This document shows positions 1-10,810 of a stretch of DNA of 64,000 nucleotides, piece after piece. Location: assembly GCF_016195855.1 (NCBI RefSeq), contig NZ_JACPYU010000027.1, positions 1-64,000 of the forward strand, in the 5' to 3' direction. The stretch comes from Aquabacterium sp. GTDB lineage: Bacteria; Pseudomonadota; Gammaproteobacteria; Burkholderiales; Burkholderiaceae_C. A model generated the notes under the pieces. The model ran no database searches and had not been told where the DNA came from. It was given only the letters and a program-made list of their open reading frames with translations. Position 1 is the first letter of the stretch; each line of letters begins with the position of its first letter. Position numbers and translations under genes: made by a program.

Positions 1-334
<334 letters not shown>

Positions 335-636
335 TTGTTTCTCCAACAAAGAACAGTTGCCCATGCGTGTTTTAGGTCTCCAGCACTGGCTCGCCATGGG
401 CAGCAAGCCAATCACACCCTTTGACAGAGGTGACGCCAAAGACCGGCGTTAATTTGGTTCCCAACAAAGGGAAGGGGCCGGATGTTACCACCCGAACCCG
501 AGGCCATCAACGATGACCTGAAGCACACCCCACCGCGCCACACCACCTAGATCCAGCGACAGCCACAGATCCGGCTTTGCCGGTCTGTAGGCTGTGCCCC
601 CTTGAGGGGGCGCGCGAAGCGCGTAGGGGGTGGGCC
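335..636. other. fusA-tuf intergenic region with short hairpins
   Basis: About 300 bp without a gene. It holds two compact inverted repeats: CCGGC-TTT-GCCGG at 571-583 and GCCCCC-TTGA-GGGGGC at 596-611. The second resembles a small palindrome that I recall being common between genes in Burkholderiales. Neither is followed by a T-run on the minus strand, so neither looks like a simple terminator for fusA. Confidence 0.5.
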
Positions 637-2739
<2,103 letters not shown>

Positions 2740-2823
2740 GGTGTCACTCCAGATTTGACAAAGCGCCGGCCGTGACAGCACGGGCCGGACGCTTTTTTTG
2801 CGGCCGAAGCCGCAGGTGGTGGA

Positions 2824-3294
2824 TTAGAAGCGGAAGTGCGAGAAGGCCTTGTTGGCTTCAGCCATACGGTGGACTTCGTCACGCTTCTTCATCGCGCCGC
2901 CGCGGCCTTCAGCGGCTTCCAGCAGTTCGTTGGCCAGACGTTGGGCCATCGACTTCTCGGAGCGCTTGCGCGACGATTCTTTCAACCAACGCATGGCCAG
3001 GGCCATACGACGAGCAGGGCGAACTTCAACGGGAACCTGGTAGTTCGCACCACCCACGCGGCGGGATTTCACTTCCACCACGGGCTTGATGTTGTTCAGA
3101 GCGACGTTAAAGATTTCCAGCGGATCCTTGCCGGCCTTCTTTTCGACTTGTTCGAGGGCACCGTAAATGATGCGCTCGGCCACAGCCTTCTTGCCGGATT
3201 CCATGATCACGTTCATGAACTTGGAGAGGTCCACAGATCCGAACTTGGGATCTGGGAGGATTTCACGCTTGGGTACTTCGCGACGACGAGGCAT
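2824..3294 (-). CDS. rpsG: 30S ribosomal protein S7
   Basis: Primary 16S rRNA binding protein that nucleates the head of the small subunit, 156 aa. The start ATG at 3294 gives [20 protein letters not shown], the conserved S7 N-terminus; a longer reading from 3309 would add five residues and is less likely. Conserved patches [16 protein letters not shown] and [13 protein letters not shown] are present. It sits between rpsL and fusA. In E. coli S7 is the translational repressor of this operon; whether that holds here is inference. Confidence 0.98.
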   Translation of the reverse strand: MPRRREVPKREILPDPKFGSVDLSKFMNVIMESGKKAVAERIIYGALEQVEKKAGKDPLEIFNVALNNIKPVVEVKSRRVGGANYQVPVEVRPARRMALAMRWLKESSRKRSEKSMAQRLANELLEAAEGRGGAMKKRDEVHRMAEANKAFSHFRF

Positions 3295-3495
3295 TTCGTT
3301 TCCTTTCAATGCTTCAGTTGATGCTGACTTTCGTCTGCATCTGGAGCGCCATCAAAAATTGAGGCTGAACACTCCACTTACTCGGTTCATGCCGGACAAC
3401 CCGGACACAACCGCCACCTCGGCCTTCTCGACAACAGCTTGCGCCAACTTGGTGACGCGCCGATGAAGAGGACCGACAAATTCTCAACAGGCTGA

Positions 3496-3873
3496 TTAGG
3501 CCTTCTTCGGGCGCTTGGCGCCGTACTTGGAGCGGGACTGCTTACGGTCCTTGACGCCTTGCAGGTCAAGGGAGCCGCGCACGATGTGGTAACGCACACC
3601 GGGCAAGTCCTTCACACGACCGCCGCGAACCAGCACGACGCTGTGTTCTTGCAGGTTGTGGCCTTCACCGCCGATGTAGGAGATCACCTCGAAACCGTTG
3701 GTCAGGCGCACCTTGGCGACCTTACGCAGAGCGGAGTTAGGCTTTTTAGGAGTCGTGGTGTACACGCGGGTGCACACGCCACGGCGCTGCGGGCAGTTCT
3801 GCATCGCAGGCGACTTGGATTTCGTGACCTCGACCTGACGGCCTTGGCGCACGAGCTGATTGATCGTTGGCAT
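3496..3873 (-). CDS. rpsL: 30S ribosomal protein S12
   Basis: Decoding-centre protein of the small subunit, 125 aa, first gene of the str operon. It starts [13 protein letters not shown] and contains [17 protein letters not shown] and [14 protein letters not shown]. The lysines equivalent to E. coli K42/K87, where streptomycin-resistance substitutions usually fall, are unchanged, so the allele looks drug-sensitive (inference). The 201 bp to rpsG contain no gene. Confidence 0.98.
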   Translation of the reverse strand: MPTINQLVRQGRQVEVTKSKSPAMQNCPQRRGVCTRVYTTTPKKPNSALRKVAKVRLTNGFEVISYIGGEGHNLQEHSVVLVRGGRVKDLPGVRYHIVRGSLDLQGVKDRKQSRSKYGAKRPKKA

Positions 3874-4036
3874 TTAGTTGGTTCCCGTTGAAAAAACACT
3901 TGAAAATCAAGCACTTGCGGCGTGTTTGAACGAACGCGCCGCGGCCCATGAAGACCACTTGAAACAAGCACAAAACGGCCCTCACCCTCGCTTCCCGCAA
4001 AAACGGGACGCCCAGGCGAAAGCCGAAAAGCTTTCC

Positions 4037-4066
4037 ATTGTAACGCCAGCAGCCTTTGGGGCGCAA
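4037..4066 (-). promoter_or_regulatory. Candidate sigma-70 promoter of the str operon
   Basis: On the minus strand TTGCGC (4066-4061) is followed after 18 bases by TACAAT (4042-4037), a good -35/-10 pair. Transcription would start near 4030 and give an rpsL leader of roughly 155 nt. Confidence 0.5.
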
Positions 4067-4149
4067 GCACCCGTGATCAGGCGTGACATTGTTCGCGCTT
4101 TACCCCCTTCTCCCCCACCTACCCCCGTGACAATGGGGATGCGGAACAT

Positions 4150-4163
4150 AACCAGATCTGGTT
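4150..4163. repeat. 14-bp perfect palindrome upstream of PEP-CTERM gene
   Basis: AACCAGATCTGGTT is its own reverse complement. It lies in the divergent region before the gene at 4235. A dimeric regulator could bind here; no partner is identifiable. Confidence 0.4.
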
Positions 4164-4234
4164 AAAGTGGAAACCCTTGAAGGGCGAGCCTGAATCGTGT
4201 CAGGTGTCGCACCATTTCATCTACAGGAGAGAGC

Positions 4235-4867
4235 ATGTCTCTGATCAAGAAGAATCTGTTGTTGGCCCTGGCCGTTGTGGCGCCCTTGTCTGCCCACGCC
4301 ACCGTGCCCAACAGCACCTTCCAGTTCTATTTTGAAGGCCCGTTTTTCGACGAGGTCAGCACCGCCCCCACCTTCGTGTCCGGCGACCTGGGTGTGACCA
4401 TCCGCGCCTACAACGGCTCGGGCCAGCAGATTGACGTGGACAAGCGCTGGGATGGCATCGGTGCCAGCGGCGGCTTCCTGGAGCCGGGTGAACTCAACAG
4501 CAGCCTGTTTGCCAACCCTGGTGAAAAGCTGGTGCTGACCTTCAACAAGGCCGTCAAGCTGGGCAGCCTGCGTTTCTCGATGTGGGAAAACGACTACCTG
4601 TTCAACACCTTCGACCACGCCACGGTGAGCTGGGCCGGCGGCTCCAAGCAACTGAGCACCAACAACGACAATGGCCTGCTCCTCAAGACCTTTGACCTGG
4701 GCAATGTGGTGAGCAACACCTTCACCATCCAGGCAACAGGCAACCTGAGCGCCTTCCGTCTGGCCGGCATCAATGCTGTGGCAGCCGTGCCGGAGCCTGC
4801 CAGCTACGTGCTGATGGGGCTTGGCCTGGTGGGTCTGGCGCTGGTCAAGCGTCGCCGCCAAGGCTGA
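4235..4867 (+). CDS. PEP-CTERM sorting-domain secreted protein
   Basis: 210 aa. The N-terminus (about residues 1-22, LLLALAVVAPLSAHA) is a Sec signal peptide. The C-terminus has the three-part PEP-CTERM signal: VPEPAS near residue 185, a hydrophobic helix, then KRRRQG. Such proteins are cut and anchored by an exosortase in exopolysaccharide-producing bacteria. The middle is a beta-rich domain of unknown role. ATG at 4235 follows a strong ribosome binding site. A perfect terminator follows the gene, so it is probably monocistronic. No exosortase gene is in the window. Confidence 0.9.
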   Translation: MSLIKKNLLLALAVVAPLSAHATVPNSTFQFYFEGPFFDEVSTAPTFVSGDLGVTIRAYNGSGQQIDVDKRWDGIGASGGFLEPGELNSSLFANPGEKLVLTFNKAVKLGSLRFSMWENDYLFNTFDHATVSWAGGSKQLSTNNDNGLLLKTFDLGNVVSNTFTIQATGNLSAFRLAGINAVAAVPEPASYVLMGLGLVGLALVKRRRQG

Positions 4868-4887
4868 TCGCGTCCCGCGCACATCAG

Positions 4888-4912
4888 AAAGCCGCCTTCG
4901 GGCGGCTTTTTT
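4888..4912 (+). terminator. Intrinsic terminator of PEP-CTERM gene
   Basis: GCCGCC-TTCG-GGCGGC stem with the stable TTCG tetraloop, followed by six T, 20 bases after the stop codon. Confidence 0.9.
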
Positions 4913-4952
4913 GTGGGGAAACGGACGCAGCCCTGTCCGCATCACCCGCCTG

Positions 4953-4991
4953 GAAAGCAAAACGGCCCGGTCTGATCAGGACCGAGCCGTT
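4953..4991 (-). terminator. Intrinsic terminator of the small membrane protein gene
   Basis: A 12-bp stem with one mismatch (4961-4972 with 4980-4991). Read on the minus strand it ends in TTTTGCTTT. It lies downstream of the gene that stops at 5047. Confidence 0.7.
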
Positions 4992-5046
4992 CGCTCTGGA
5001 GAACCGCGCGTTGCAAGCAAAACGCGCGAGATGCAAGCTCGGTGCG

Positions 5047-5319
5047 TCAGTTGCGCTTGCCAAGCAGGCCGGCGATGGCCGCGCCCACACGCAAACCGAC
5101 CGAGGTGGTGGCCGCGACGGTCATGATCATGGCCAGACCCGTCAGCCAATCCGGTGCGCCATGCGCGAGAAGCGCCTCGTGGACGGTGCCCACAGCCAGC
5201 GGCAAGCCAGCGAGGAAGCCGACGATCACGCCAACCTTTTCCACTTCCAATTGCTTGTGCGCCAGATCAGCCGGGCTCTGGTGCGAGACTTGATGCAGCT
5301 TGAAACCAGTCTGAGCCAT
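5047..5319 (-). CDS. Small hypothetical membrane protein
   Basis: 90 aa, no family recognised. The first 25 residues are polar and His/Gln-rich. Two hydrophobic stretches follow, about residues 29-45 (VGVIVGFLAGLPLAVG) and 62-85 (LAMIMTVAATTSVGLRVG), so it probably sits in the inner membrane. An AAGGAG ribosome binding site precedes the ATG at 5319, and a terminator follows. It stands alone between convergent and divergent neighbours. Confidence 0.75.
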   Translation of the reverse strand: MAQTGFKLHQVSHQSPADLAHKQLEVEKVGVIVGFLAGLPLAVGTVHEALLAHGAPDWLTGLAMIMTVAATTSVGLRVGAAIAGLLGKRN

Positions 5320-5436
5320 GATGGGACTCCTTGAGTTCGATGGGGCCCAGTCTAGGGGAAAACACTCGGTAGTGGGTAAAAACCCTAGGTAACAGATTGC
5401 AATTTTCCGGACTTCCGTGCCGAGTGTTGTTAAACG

Positions 5437-7953
5437 TCAATCCAATGGGGCCAGGAGCGCCACGAGGTCGGCCTCACTGAACTTCACGGCCCCCTGCGCG
5501 TCCTGCCCGAGCACGCCATCGGCCAGCGCGGCCTTGCGCGCCTGCAGCGCCTGGATGCGCTCCTCGATGCTGCCGGCCACCACCAGTTTGTAAACCGTGA
5601 CGGCCTGATCCTGCCCGATACGGTGGGCACGGTCGGTGGCCTGCTGCTCCACGGCGGGGTTCCACCACGGGTCCACATGGATCACGGTGTCGGCCGCCGT
5701 GAGGTTCAGGCCCACACCACCAGCCTTGAGGCTGACCAGCATCAGCGGCAGCTCGCGCGCCTGGAAGGTCCGCACCACCTCGGCGCGCTGCGCAGGCGGG
5801 GTCTCGCCGGTGAGCATCGCAAAGGGCAGGCGCAACTCGACCAGCTCGTCGGCGATCAGGCCCAGCATCTCGGCGAACTGGGAAAACACCAGCACCCGCC
5901 GCCCGTCTTCGACCAGGGCGGGCAAGGTGTCCACCAACCAGGCCAGCTTGGCGCGCTCCATGGCGCGGGGCATCTTGCGGCCCTTGACCAACCAGGGGTC
6001 GCAGCAGACCTGGCGGAGTTTGAGCAGGGCGTCCAGCACGGCGATCTGGGCCCCTTCAAAACCCTGCCTGGTGAGGGCGCGGCGCACCATGTCGTCGGCG
6101 GCCACGCGCACGCTTTCATACAGCGCCTTCTGGTGGCCTTCGAGCTGGAGGCGCTGCACGACCTCGGTCTTGGGCGGCAGCTCGGCCAGCACATCGGCCT
6201 TGCGGCGGCGCAGGATGAAGGGCCGCACGCGCTGGGCCAGCAACTGGGCACGCAGGGTCTCGCCGTTCTGCTCGATGGGGTCGCGCCACTGGCGCTGGAA
6301 GCTGCGCATGTCCCCCAGGAAACCGGGCATCAGGAAGTCGAACTGGGCCCACAGCTCGCCCAGGTGGTTTTCCAGCGGCGTGCCGGTGAGGCACAAGCGG
6401 TGGCGGGACTGCAGGCGGCGCACGGCCGCGGCGCTCTTGCTGGTGGCGTTCTTGACGGTCTGGGCCTCGTCAAGGATGACGGTGTGGAAGGGCTGGCCGG
6501 CGAGTTGATCGATGTCGCGCCACAGCAAGGGGTAGGTGGTGAGCACCACGTCGTGCTCGTCGATGCGCTTGAAGTGCTCGGCGCGATCAGGCCCTTGCAG
6601 CACCAGCACGCGCAAGGCAGGCGCCATGCGTTGGGCCTCGGCCAGCCAGTTGAAGACCAGCGAGGTCGGCATGACGATCAGCGCGGGGCGGTCCAGCCGG
6701 CCGGCTTGCTGCTCGATCAACAGGTGGCTCAAGGCCTGTGCGGTCTTGCCCAGGCCCATGTCGTCGGCCAGAATGCCGGCCAGTTGCTGTTCGCGCAGGT
6801 ATTGCAGCCAGGCCACGCCCTGCTGCTGATAGGGGCGCAGCTGGATGCCCAGCCCCTGAGGGTCCGGCACGGGCTGCGGGCTGCCGGCCGCGCGCAGGCG
6901 CTCTGTCAAGGCGCGCAAGCCGGCATCGCCCTGCAGTTGCCAGTGGCCATGCTGGCCGGCGCGTGCGGCCTGGCTGTCGGCCAGTTGCTCGCGCAGTTTC
7001 TCCAGCCGCATGGCGTCCCAGTCGTGCAGCTTGAGCGGGCCTTCGCGGCGACGCGGGTCGGTCAGCAGGTCCACCATGGCGCCCACGATGGCCTTGAGCG
7101 GCGCTGCCGGTGCCTCGATGCGTTTGCCCCCGGGGGCCTTGAGGATGATGATGGCCTGGTCGTCGATGTCGGCGATGTCGCTGGCGTTGAGCCAGCGCTT
7201 GTCGCGCTTGATGAGGTCGGCGATCAAGGGGGCGAGATCGAGCTGCTGGCCATCGACCTCCACACCCAGGGTGACCAGCCAGGAGCCCTCGCGGCGGGGC
7301 GCGCCCAGCGCCTGCACGGCCCTTGGCGGGGCGACGATGGGCTCGACCAGCTCCCGCCCGGTCGCCTCGCCGGGTTCCGGGCTGATGAGCAGCCGCCAGG
7401 CGGACACGGGGGTGCTCTGGTGCGCAAAGCCGGGCCGCACGATGACGGACCAGCCACGGGCCTGCAAGCGGGGCAGTTGCTCGACCCAGTAGTCCGAGAA
7501 CTGGTCCTCCTGGTGCAGGGACCACAAGGGTTCATGCGGCTGTCCCGCAGCCTGGGCGAGCTGGGGAGCACGCCATTGCAGGGTATCGTCAGGCAAGGGG
7601 CGCAGGCCGCTGTCCAGCAGCTCACCCAGTGCATCGGCCTCGGCCTGCACGTCGCGCTGCAGGGTGTGCAGGCGGCCCTGGGCGTCGGGCACGTCCACGG
7701 TCAGGCCCTGGCGGACGTAGAGCACGCTGATGGGCGCAGGCATGGCCCAGTAACGGCCTTGCGGGCCGGTGTACGTCCAGTCCACGCGCGCCAGCGTCAC
7801 CTGCGGGCCACGTGGCCCGAAGCGCCCGTGCGCCTGCATGCCCAGCAGGCCATCCCCCCGGGTCAGGGTCTGCAAGGTCAGACGGGGGCGAAAGCGCCAG
7901 CCACTGGTCTGCTGCGACGCCGGCAGGGAAGTGGGAGGAGACAGGGCAGGCAT
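5437..7953 (-). CDS. SNF2/DEAD-box-type helicase (HepA/RapA-like)
   Basis: 838 aa from the ATG at 7953 (MPALSPPTSLPAS); longer readings would run into the divergent gene upstream. The C-terminal half is a complete SNF2 motor: motif I DDMGLGKTAQAL, motif II LDEAQ, motif III LTGTPLENHLGELW, then VFSQFAEM, GGVGLNLTAAD and motif VI QATDRAHRIGQ. The N-terminal half (about residues 1-380) is a bacterial SNF2-associated region. Such proteins move along double-stranded DNA, remodelling bound protein; the specific target is unknown. It is divergent from the small gene at 8002, with 48 bp between starts. Confidence 0.93.
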   Translation of the reverse strand: MPALSPPTSLPASQQTSGWRFRPRLTLQTLTRGDGLLGMQAHGRFGPRGPQVTLARVDWTYTGPQGRYWAMPAPISVLYVRQGLTVDVPDAQGRLHTLQRDVQAEADALGELLDSGLRPLPDDTLQWRAPQLAQAAGQPHEPLWSLHQEDQFSDYWVEQLPRLQARGWSVIVRPGFAHQSTPVSAWRLLISPEPGEATGRELVEPIVAPPRAVQALGAPRREGSWLVTLGVEVDGQQLDLAPLIADLIKRDKRWLNASDIADIDDQAIIILKAPGGKRIEAPAAPLKAIVGAMVDLLTDPRRREGPLKLHDWDAMRLEKLREQLADSQAARAGQHGHWQLQGDAGLRALTERLRAAGSPQPVPDPQGLGIQLRPYQQQGVAWLQYLREQQLAGILADDMGLGKTAQALSHLLIEQQAGRLDRPALIVMPTSLVFNWLAEAQRMAPALRVLVLQGPDRAEHFKRIDEHDVVLTTYPLLWRDIDQLAGQPFHTVILDEAQTVKNATSKSAAAVRRLQSRHRLCLTGTPLENHLGELWAQFDFLMPGFLGDMRSFQRQWRDPIEQNGETLRAQLLAQRVRPFILRRRKADVLAELPPKTEVVQRLQLEGHQKALYESVRVAADDMVRRALTRQGFEGAQIAVLDALLKLRQVCCDPWLVKGRKMPRAMERAKLAWLVDTLPALVEDGRRVLVFSQFAEMLGLIADELVELRLPFAMLTGETPPAQRAEVVRTFQARELPLMLVSLKAGGVGLNLTAADTVIHVDPWWNPAVEQQATDRAHRIGQDQAVTVYKLVVAGSIEERIQALQARKAALADGVLGQDAQGAVKFSEADLVALLAPLD

Positions 7954-8001
7954 GGCGAGATTGTCCAACGTTGCAGGGGCAGCATGAGGTACAAAGCCTG
8001 C

Positions 8002-8334
8002 ATGTCGGATGAATACCAAATCGAGATCCCGCCTTCGTTCATCGCGCTGCACAGCGATGCGCGCAAGCGGCTGACGATCCCCTTGCGTGAATTGCGCGAC
8101 CGCTACGAGGTGTGCGAGGACCTGGCCCAGCAACTGACCGAGCACTGCCGCAGCATCCATGTCGAGATCGGTGTGGACGAGCAGGAGGTACTGGACCGCT
8201 GCCTCAAGGGCCTGTTGTCGCCCGATGGCGCGGTGCAGGAGGCCGAGGCCGTGTGGGTGGTGACGCGCCTGGCCGAGTTGCTGGGCTGGCCGCATCCGGG
8301 CCTGCCCAGCCCCGAGGATGTCGAGCGCCGCTGA
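8002..8334 (+). CDS. Conserved-looking hypothetical protein, 110 aa
   Basis: Starts MSDEYQIEIPPSFIALHSD; an in-frame ATG at 7984 would add six residues. The protein is acidic, soluble and mostly helical in appearance, with no signal peptide or membrane segment. No family recognised. It is divergently paired with the SNF2 helicase, so a functional link is possible but unproven. Confidence 0.75.
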   Translation: MSDEYQIEIPPSFIALHSDARKRLTIPLRELRDRYEVCEDLAQQLTEHCRSIHVEIGVDEQEVLDRCLKGLLSPDGAVQEAEAVWVVTRLAELLGWPHPGLPSPEDVERR

Positions 8335-8452
8335 AGCGCACCGCTTACAAGCTGCAATACCTCTTGCCATTGCTGGCGGTCATACCCTGATGTCGTTGAC
8401 CGGATCGGCGCCTATATTGCGCGGCACAACCCACGCCATGGAGGCCCTCATC

Positions 8453-9169
8453 ATGATCAAACGACTGACCCTGAGCGCATGGAGCGCACTGACTTTGCTT
8501 GGCAGCCCGATGTTCGCCAGCGCACAAGATGCCACCACGCCCACCCTGCAGACACGCGACGGCTACCTGATCGTCACGCGCTTGGACACGCGCAAGTGCG
8601 CCTACCCGATGTGCGGCGGCTACTTCGTGAAGGCCGTCAACCAGGCCCTGACGCGCTGCGCCGATGGCAGCCTGCAGAAAGAGTGTCACGCCGTGCAACT
8701 GAATGCCAATGCCCTGGGCTGGACCAGTGAACAGCGTACCGCCTTTGACGCCGAGTTCGCGCAAGGCCATGCCCTGGTGCGCGGCCTGCTGGAGCCCGCG
8801 CCAGCCGGCTTCTACACCGCCGAGCAGTTGACCATCACCGAAGCCTGGCAAGGACAGGGGCTGCGCAACAAGCCGCTGGGCAGCTTCTATGGCGTCAAGA
8901 GCACGGGCATCGTGTGCATCACCACGCCCTGCCCCTCGCTGGCGGCCACCAAGCTCAATGTGATCGCCCCGGTGCTCCACCCCGATCTGGACCTGAGCCT
9001 GACCGGCGCCAGCGACAAGCAGATCCAGGCCGGCTATGAGGCATTGGGCAGCACGGGCATCCTGGCGGTGGGCGCCATCGTGCCGGTTCGCCTGCCTGCG
9101 CTCGACGGCAGCACGCGCAAGGGCAGCAAGCTCCTGGCCAGCGAGTTCTACCTGCCGGCCAAGCCCTGA
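8453..9169 (+). CDS. Secreted hypothetical protein with Cys-rich motif (DUF6748-like?)
   Basis: 238 aa. Signal peptide about residues 1-24 ending ASAQ. The mature part begins DGYLIVTRLDTRKC and has the motif KCAYPMCGGYFVKAVN, then later CITTPCPS. The paired cysteines suggest disulfides in the periplasm or outside. The CxxPxCGGYFV pattern recalls secreted proteins annotated DUF6748, but this is from memory and uncertain. The start at 8453 was chosen for the GGAG site eight bases upstream; ATG 8438 is an alternative. Confidence 0.8.
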   Translation: MIKRLTLSAWSALTLLGSPMFASAQDATTPTLQTRDGYLIVTRLDTRKCAYPMCGGYFVKAVNQALTRCADGSLQKECHAVQLNANALGWTSEQRTAFDAEFAQGHALVRGLLEPAPAGFYTAEQLTITEAWQGQGLRNKPLGSFYGVKSTGIVCITTPCPSLAATKLNVIAPVLHPDLDLSLTGASDKQIQAGYEALGSTGILAVGAIVPVRLPALDGSTRKGSKLLASEFYLPAKP

Positions 9170-9181
9170 GGCATTGAGGTA

Positions 9182-9997
9182 TCACGCTACCTGCTGGACC
9201 TTGTGGATCTGCGTGAGTGCCGGAGCGGGCCAGCCGGCCTCCGCGCAGACCTTGACGATGGCCTCGTTGGTGGCGAAGTAGACCTGCCAGTAGTTGGCAT
9301 TGGCCGTATAAGGGCGCACGGCGATCTGCGGGCCTTCCAGCTTCATGTCCAGCAGGTTGACCTCAGGCGCGGGGGACTGCGCCACATTGGGAATCTGGGC
9401 CACCGCGGCCTTCAAGCGCGCGATGGCGTCGAGCGGGTCCACCCCATTGGCCAGTTGGGCCACGCGCTCCACCCGGCGCACGGGCAGCGCGTCGAAGTTC
9501 TGGATGGTCTCGCCAAAAATCCTGCCATTGCCCACCACGGTGAGCACGTTGTCGGGCGTGACGATGGTGGTGCCGAACAGGCCCAGTTCATGCACGGTGC
9601 CGACCACGCCCCCGATGGACACGAAGTCCCCCACCTTGAAGGGGCGCAGCACCAGCATGAAGGCGCCCGCCGCAAAGTTGCCCAGCAAACCGCTCCAGGC
9701 CGCACCGATGGCGACACCTGCGCCAGCCAGCATGGCGGCAAACGAGGTGGTCTGGATGCCGAAGTAGCCCAGGATGCCCAGCACCAGAGCGATGTTGAGG
9801 GCCACGGCCACGATGGAGCCCAGGTACTTGGTCAGCGTCGGGTCCACATGGTTGCGGCTCATGGTCATCGACATGAGGCCGATCACCTTGCTGATCAGCC
9901 ATCGCCCGATGACCCAGAACAGAATGGCGGCCACGACCTTGATGGCCAGCTCCGTCACCGTGGTGCTGAGAAACTGTTGTAACGCGTGCATGTCCAT
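9182..9997 (-). CDS. Small-conductance mechanosensitive channel, MscS family
   Basis: 271 aa, close to E. coli MscS (286). Three N-terminal hydrophobic segments (about residues 15-40, 55-85 and 87-110) precede the pore-lining helix rich in Gly/Ala (GAGVAIGAAWSGLLGN), then the beta domain FKVGDFVSIGGVVGTVHELGLF and a C-terminal alpha/beta part. The channel opens on hypo-osmotic shock to release solutes. The start at 9997 follows AGGGGTGAG; a longer reading from 10051 is not needed. It converges with the gene ending at 9169, with a 12-bp gap. Confidence 0.93.
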   Translation of the reverse strand: MDMHALQQFLSTTVTELAIKVVAAILFWVIGRWLISKVIGLMSMTMSRNHVDPTLTKYLGSIVAVALNIALVLGILGYFGIQTTSFAAMLAGAGVAIGAAWSGLLGNFAAGAFMLVLRPFKVGDFVSIGGVVGTVHELGLFGTTIVTPDNVLTVVGNGRIFGETIQNFDALPVRRVERVAQLANGVDPLDAIARLKAAVAQIPNVAQSPAPEVNLLDMKLEGPQIAVRPYTANANYWQVYFATNEAIVKVCAEAGWPAPALTQIHKVQQVA

Positions 9998-10142
9998 CTG
10001 CTCACCCCTTTTGGTCTTGATCGGGCTCCGCCTATGGCGCCCGGACGCCACACTCTAGTCAGAGCAAGGCCATAGCCCATGACAAAGCCCGAGCATTCCA
10101 TAAGGTTTAGGCTTGAGCCCTGCGTCAACACAGGAGGACCGC

Positions 10143-10670
10143 ATGAGTGATCGCCCACCGCAAGCACCATGGGATCTGCGCGACTACGCCACCACCATGG
10201 CCCGCTACAACCGCTGGATGAACGAGAAGGTCTACGCCGCGGCAGACGCCTTGGCGGACGAGCAGCGCAAGGCCGATCGCGGCGCCTTCTTTCGCTCCAT
10301 CCACGGCACGCTCAACCACCTGCTGCTGGCCGATGAAGCCTGGATGCAGCGCCTGCATGGCCAGCCGGTCACGATGACCTCGCCTGACCAGGAGGTGCAC
10401 AGCGACTTTGCCGCCTTGCGCGCCGCCCGCCAGGCCATGGACCAGCGCCTGATGGACTGGGCCGAGGGCCTGGAGGTGGCAACACCCTCGCGCCTGCTCA
10501 GCTTCTTCAGCGTGAGCTATCAAAAGGAAATCACCATGCCCTACGTGGTCGCCGTGATGCAGGTCTTCAACCACCAGACACACCACCGCGGCCAGGTCAC
10601 GACCCTGCTCACCCAGCTCGGTGCAGAGGTCGGGCCGACCGACCTGCCCGTGATGCCAGGCTGGCAATGA
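10143..10670 (+). CDS. DinB-family protein
   Basis: 175 aa. A four-helix-bundle protein with the three metal-ligand histidines expected of DinB/YfiT-like proteins: H in FRSIHGTLNHLL, and the C-terminal NHQTHHRGQ. Some members are bacillithiol or mycothiol S-transferases; in proteobacteria the role is usually unknown. ATG at 10143 is preceded by aggagg. It stands alone. Confidence 0.88.
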   Translation: MSDRPPQAPWDLRDYATTMARYNRWMNEKVYAAADALADEQRKADRGAFFRSIHGTLNHLLLADEAWMQRLHGQPVTMTSPDQEVHSDFAALRAARQAMDQRLMDWAEGLEVATPSRLLSFFSVSYQKEITMPYVVAVMQVFNHQTHHRGQVTTLLTQLGAEVGPTDLPVMPGWQ

Positions 10671-10810
10671 AACGGCCGCTCCAGCCGCGCCCGCCTGAGG
10701 CCAAAGTGCGACACCGGCGACACTGGACCGCTGGTCATTTTTAGCGCAAAGTGCTGTGGTGACTAACTAGGGACGACAAGGCGGAAGTTGCGCTCCTTGC
10801 GGGATCGGCA

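Larger units (their letters stand above)
3874..4234. other. Divergent intergenic region rpsL / PEP-CTERM gene
   Basis: 361 bp with no gene. It holds a candidate str-operon promoter on the minus strand (separate entry), a 14-bp perfect palindrome AACCAGATCTGGTT at 4150-4163, and the ribosome binding site caggagag just before the PEP-CTERM gene. The palindrome lies 72 bp upstream of that gene's ATG and could be an operator, but nothing else supports this. Confidence 0.5.

Noticed and set aside
4235-4867. Sigma-54 promoter before the PEP-CTERM gene, as in some PrsK/PrsR-controlled genes
   Set aside because: No GG-N10-GC pair with suitable flanks was found upstream.
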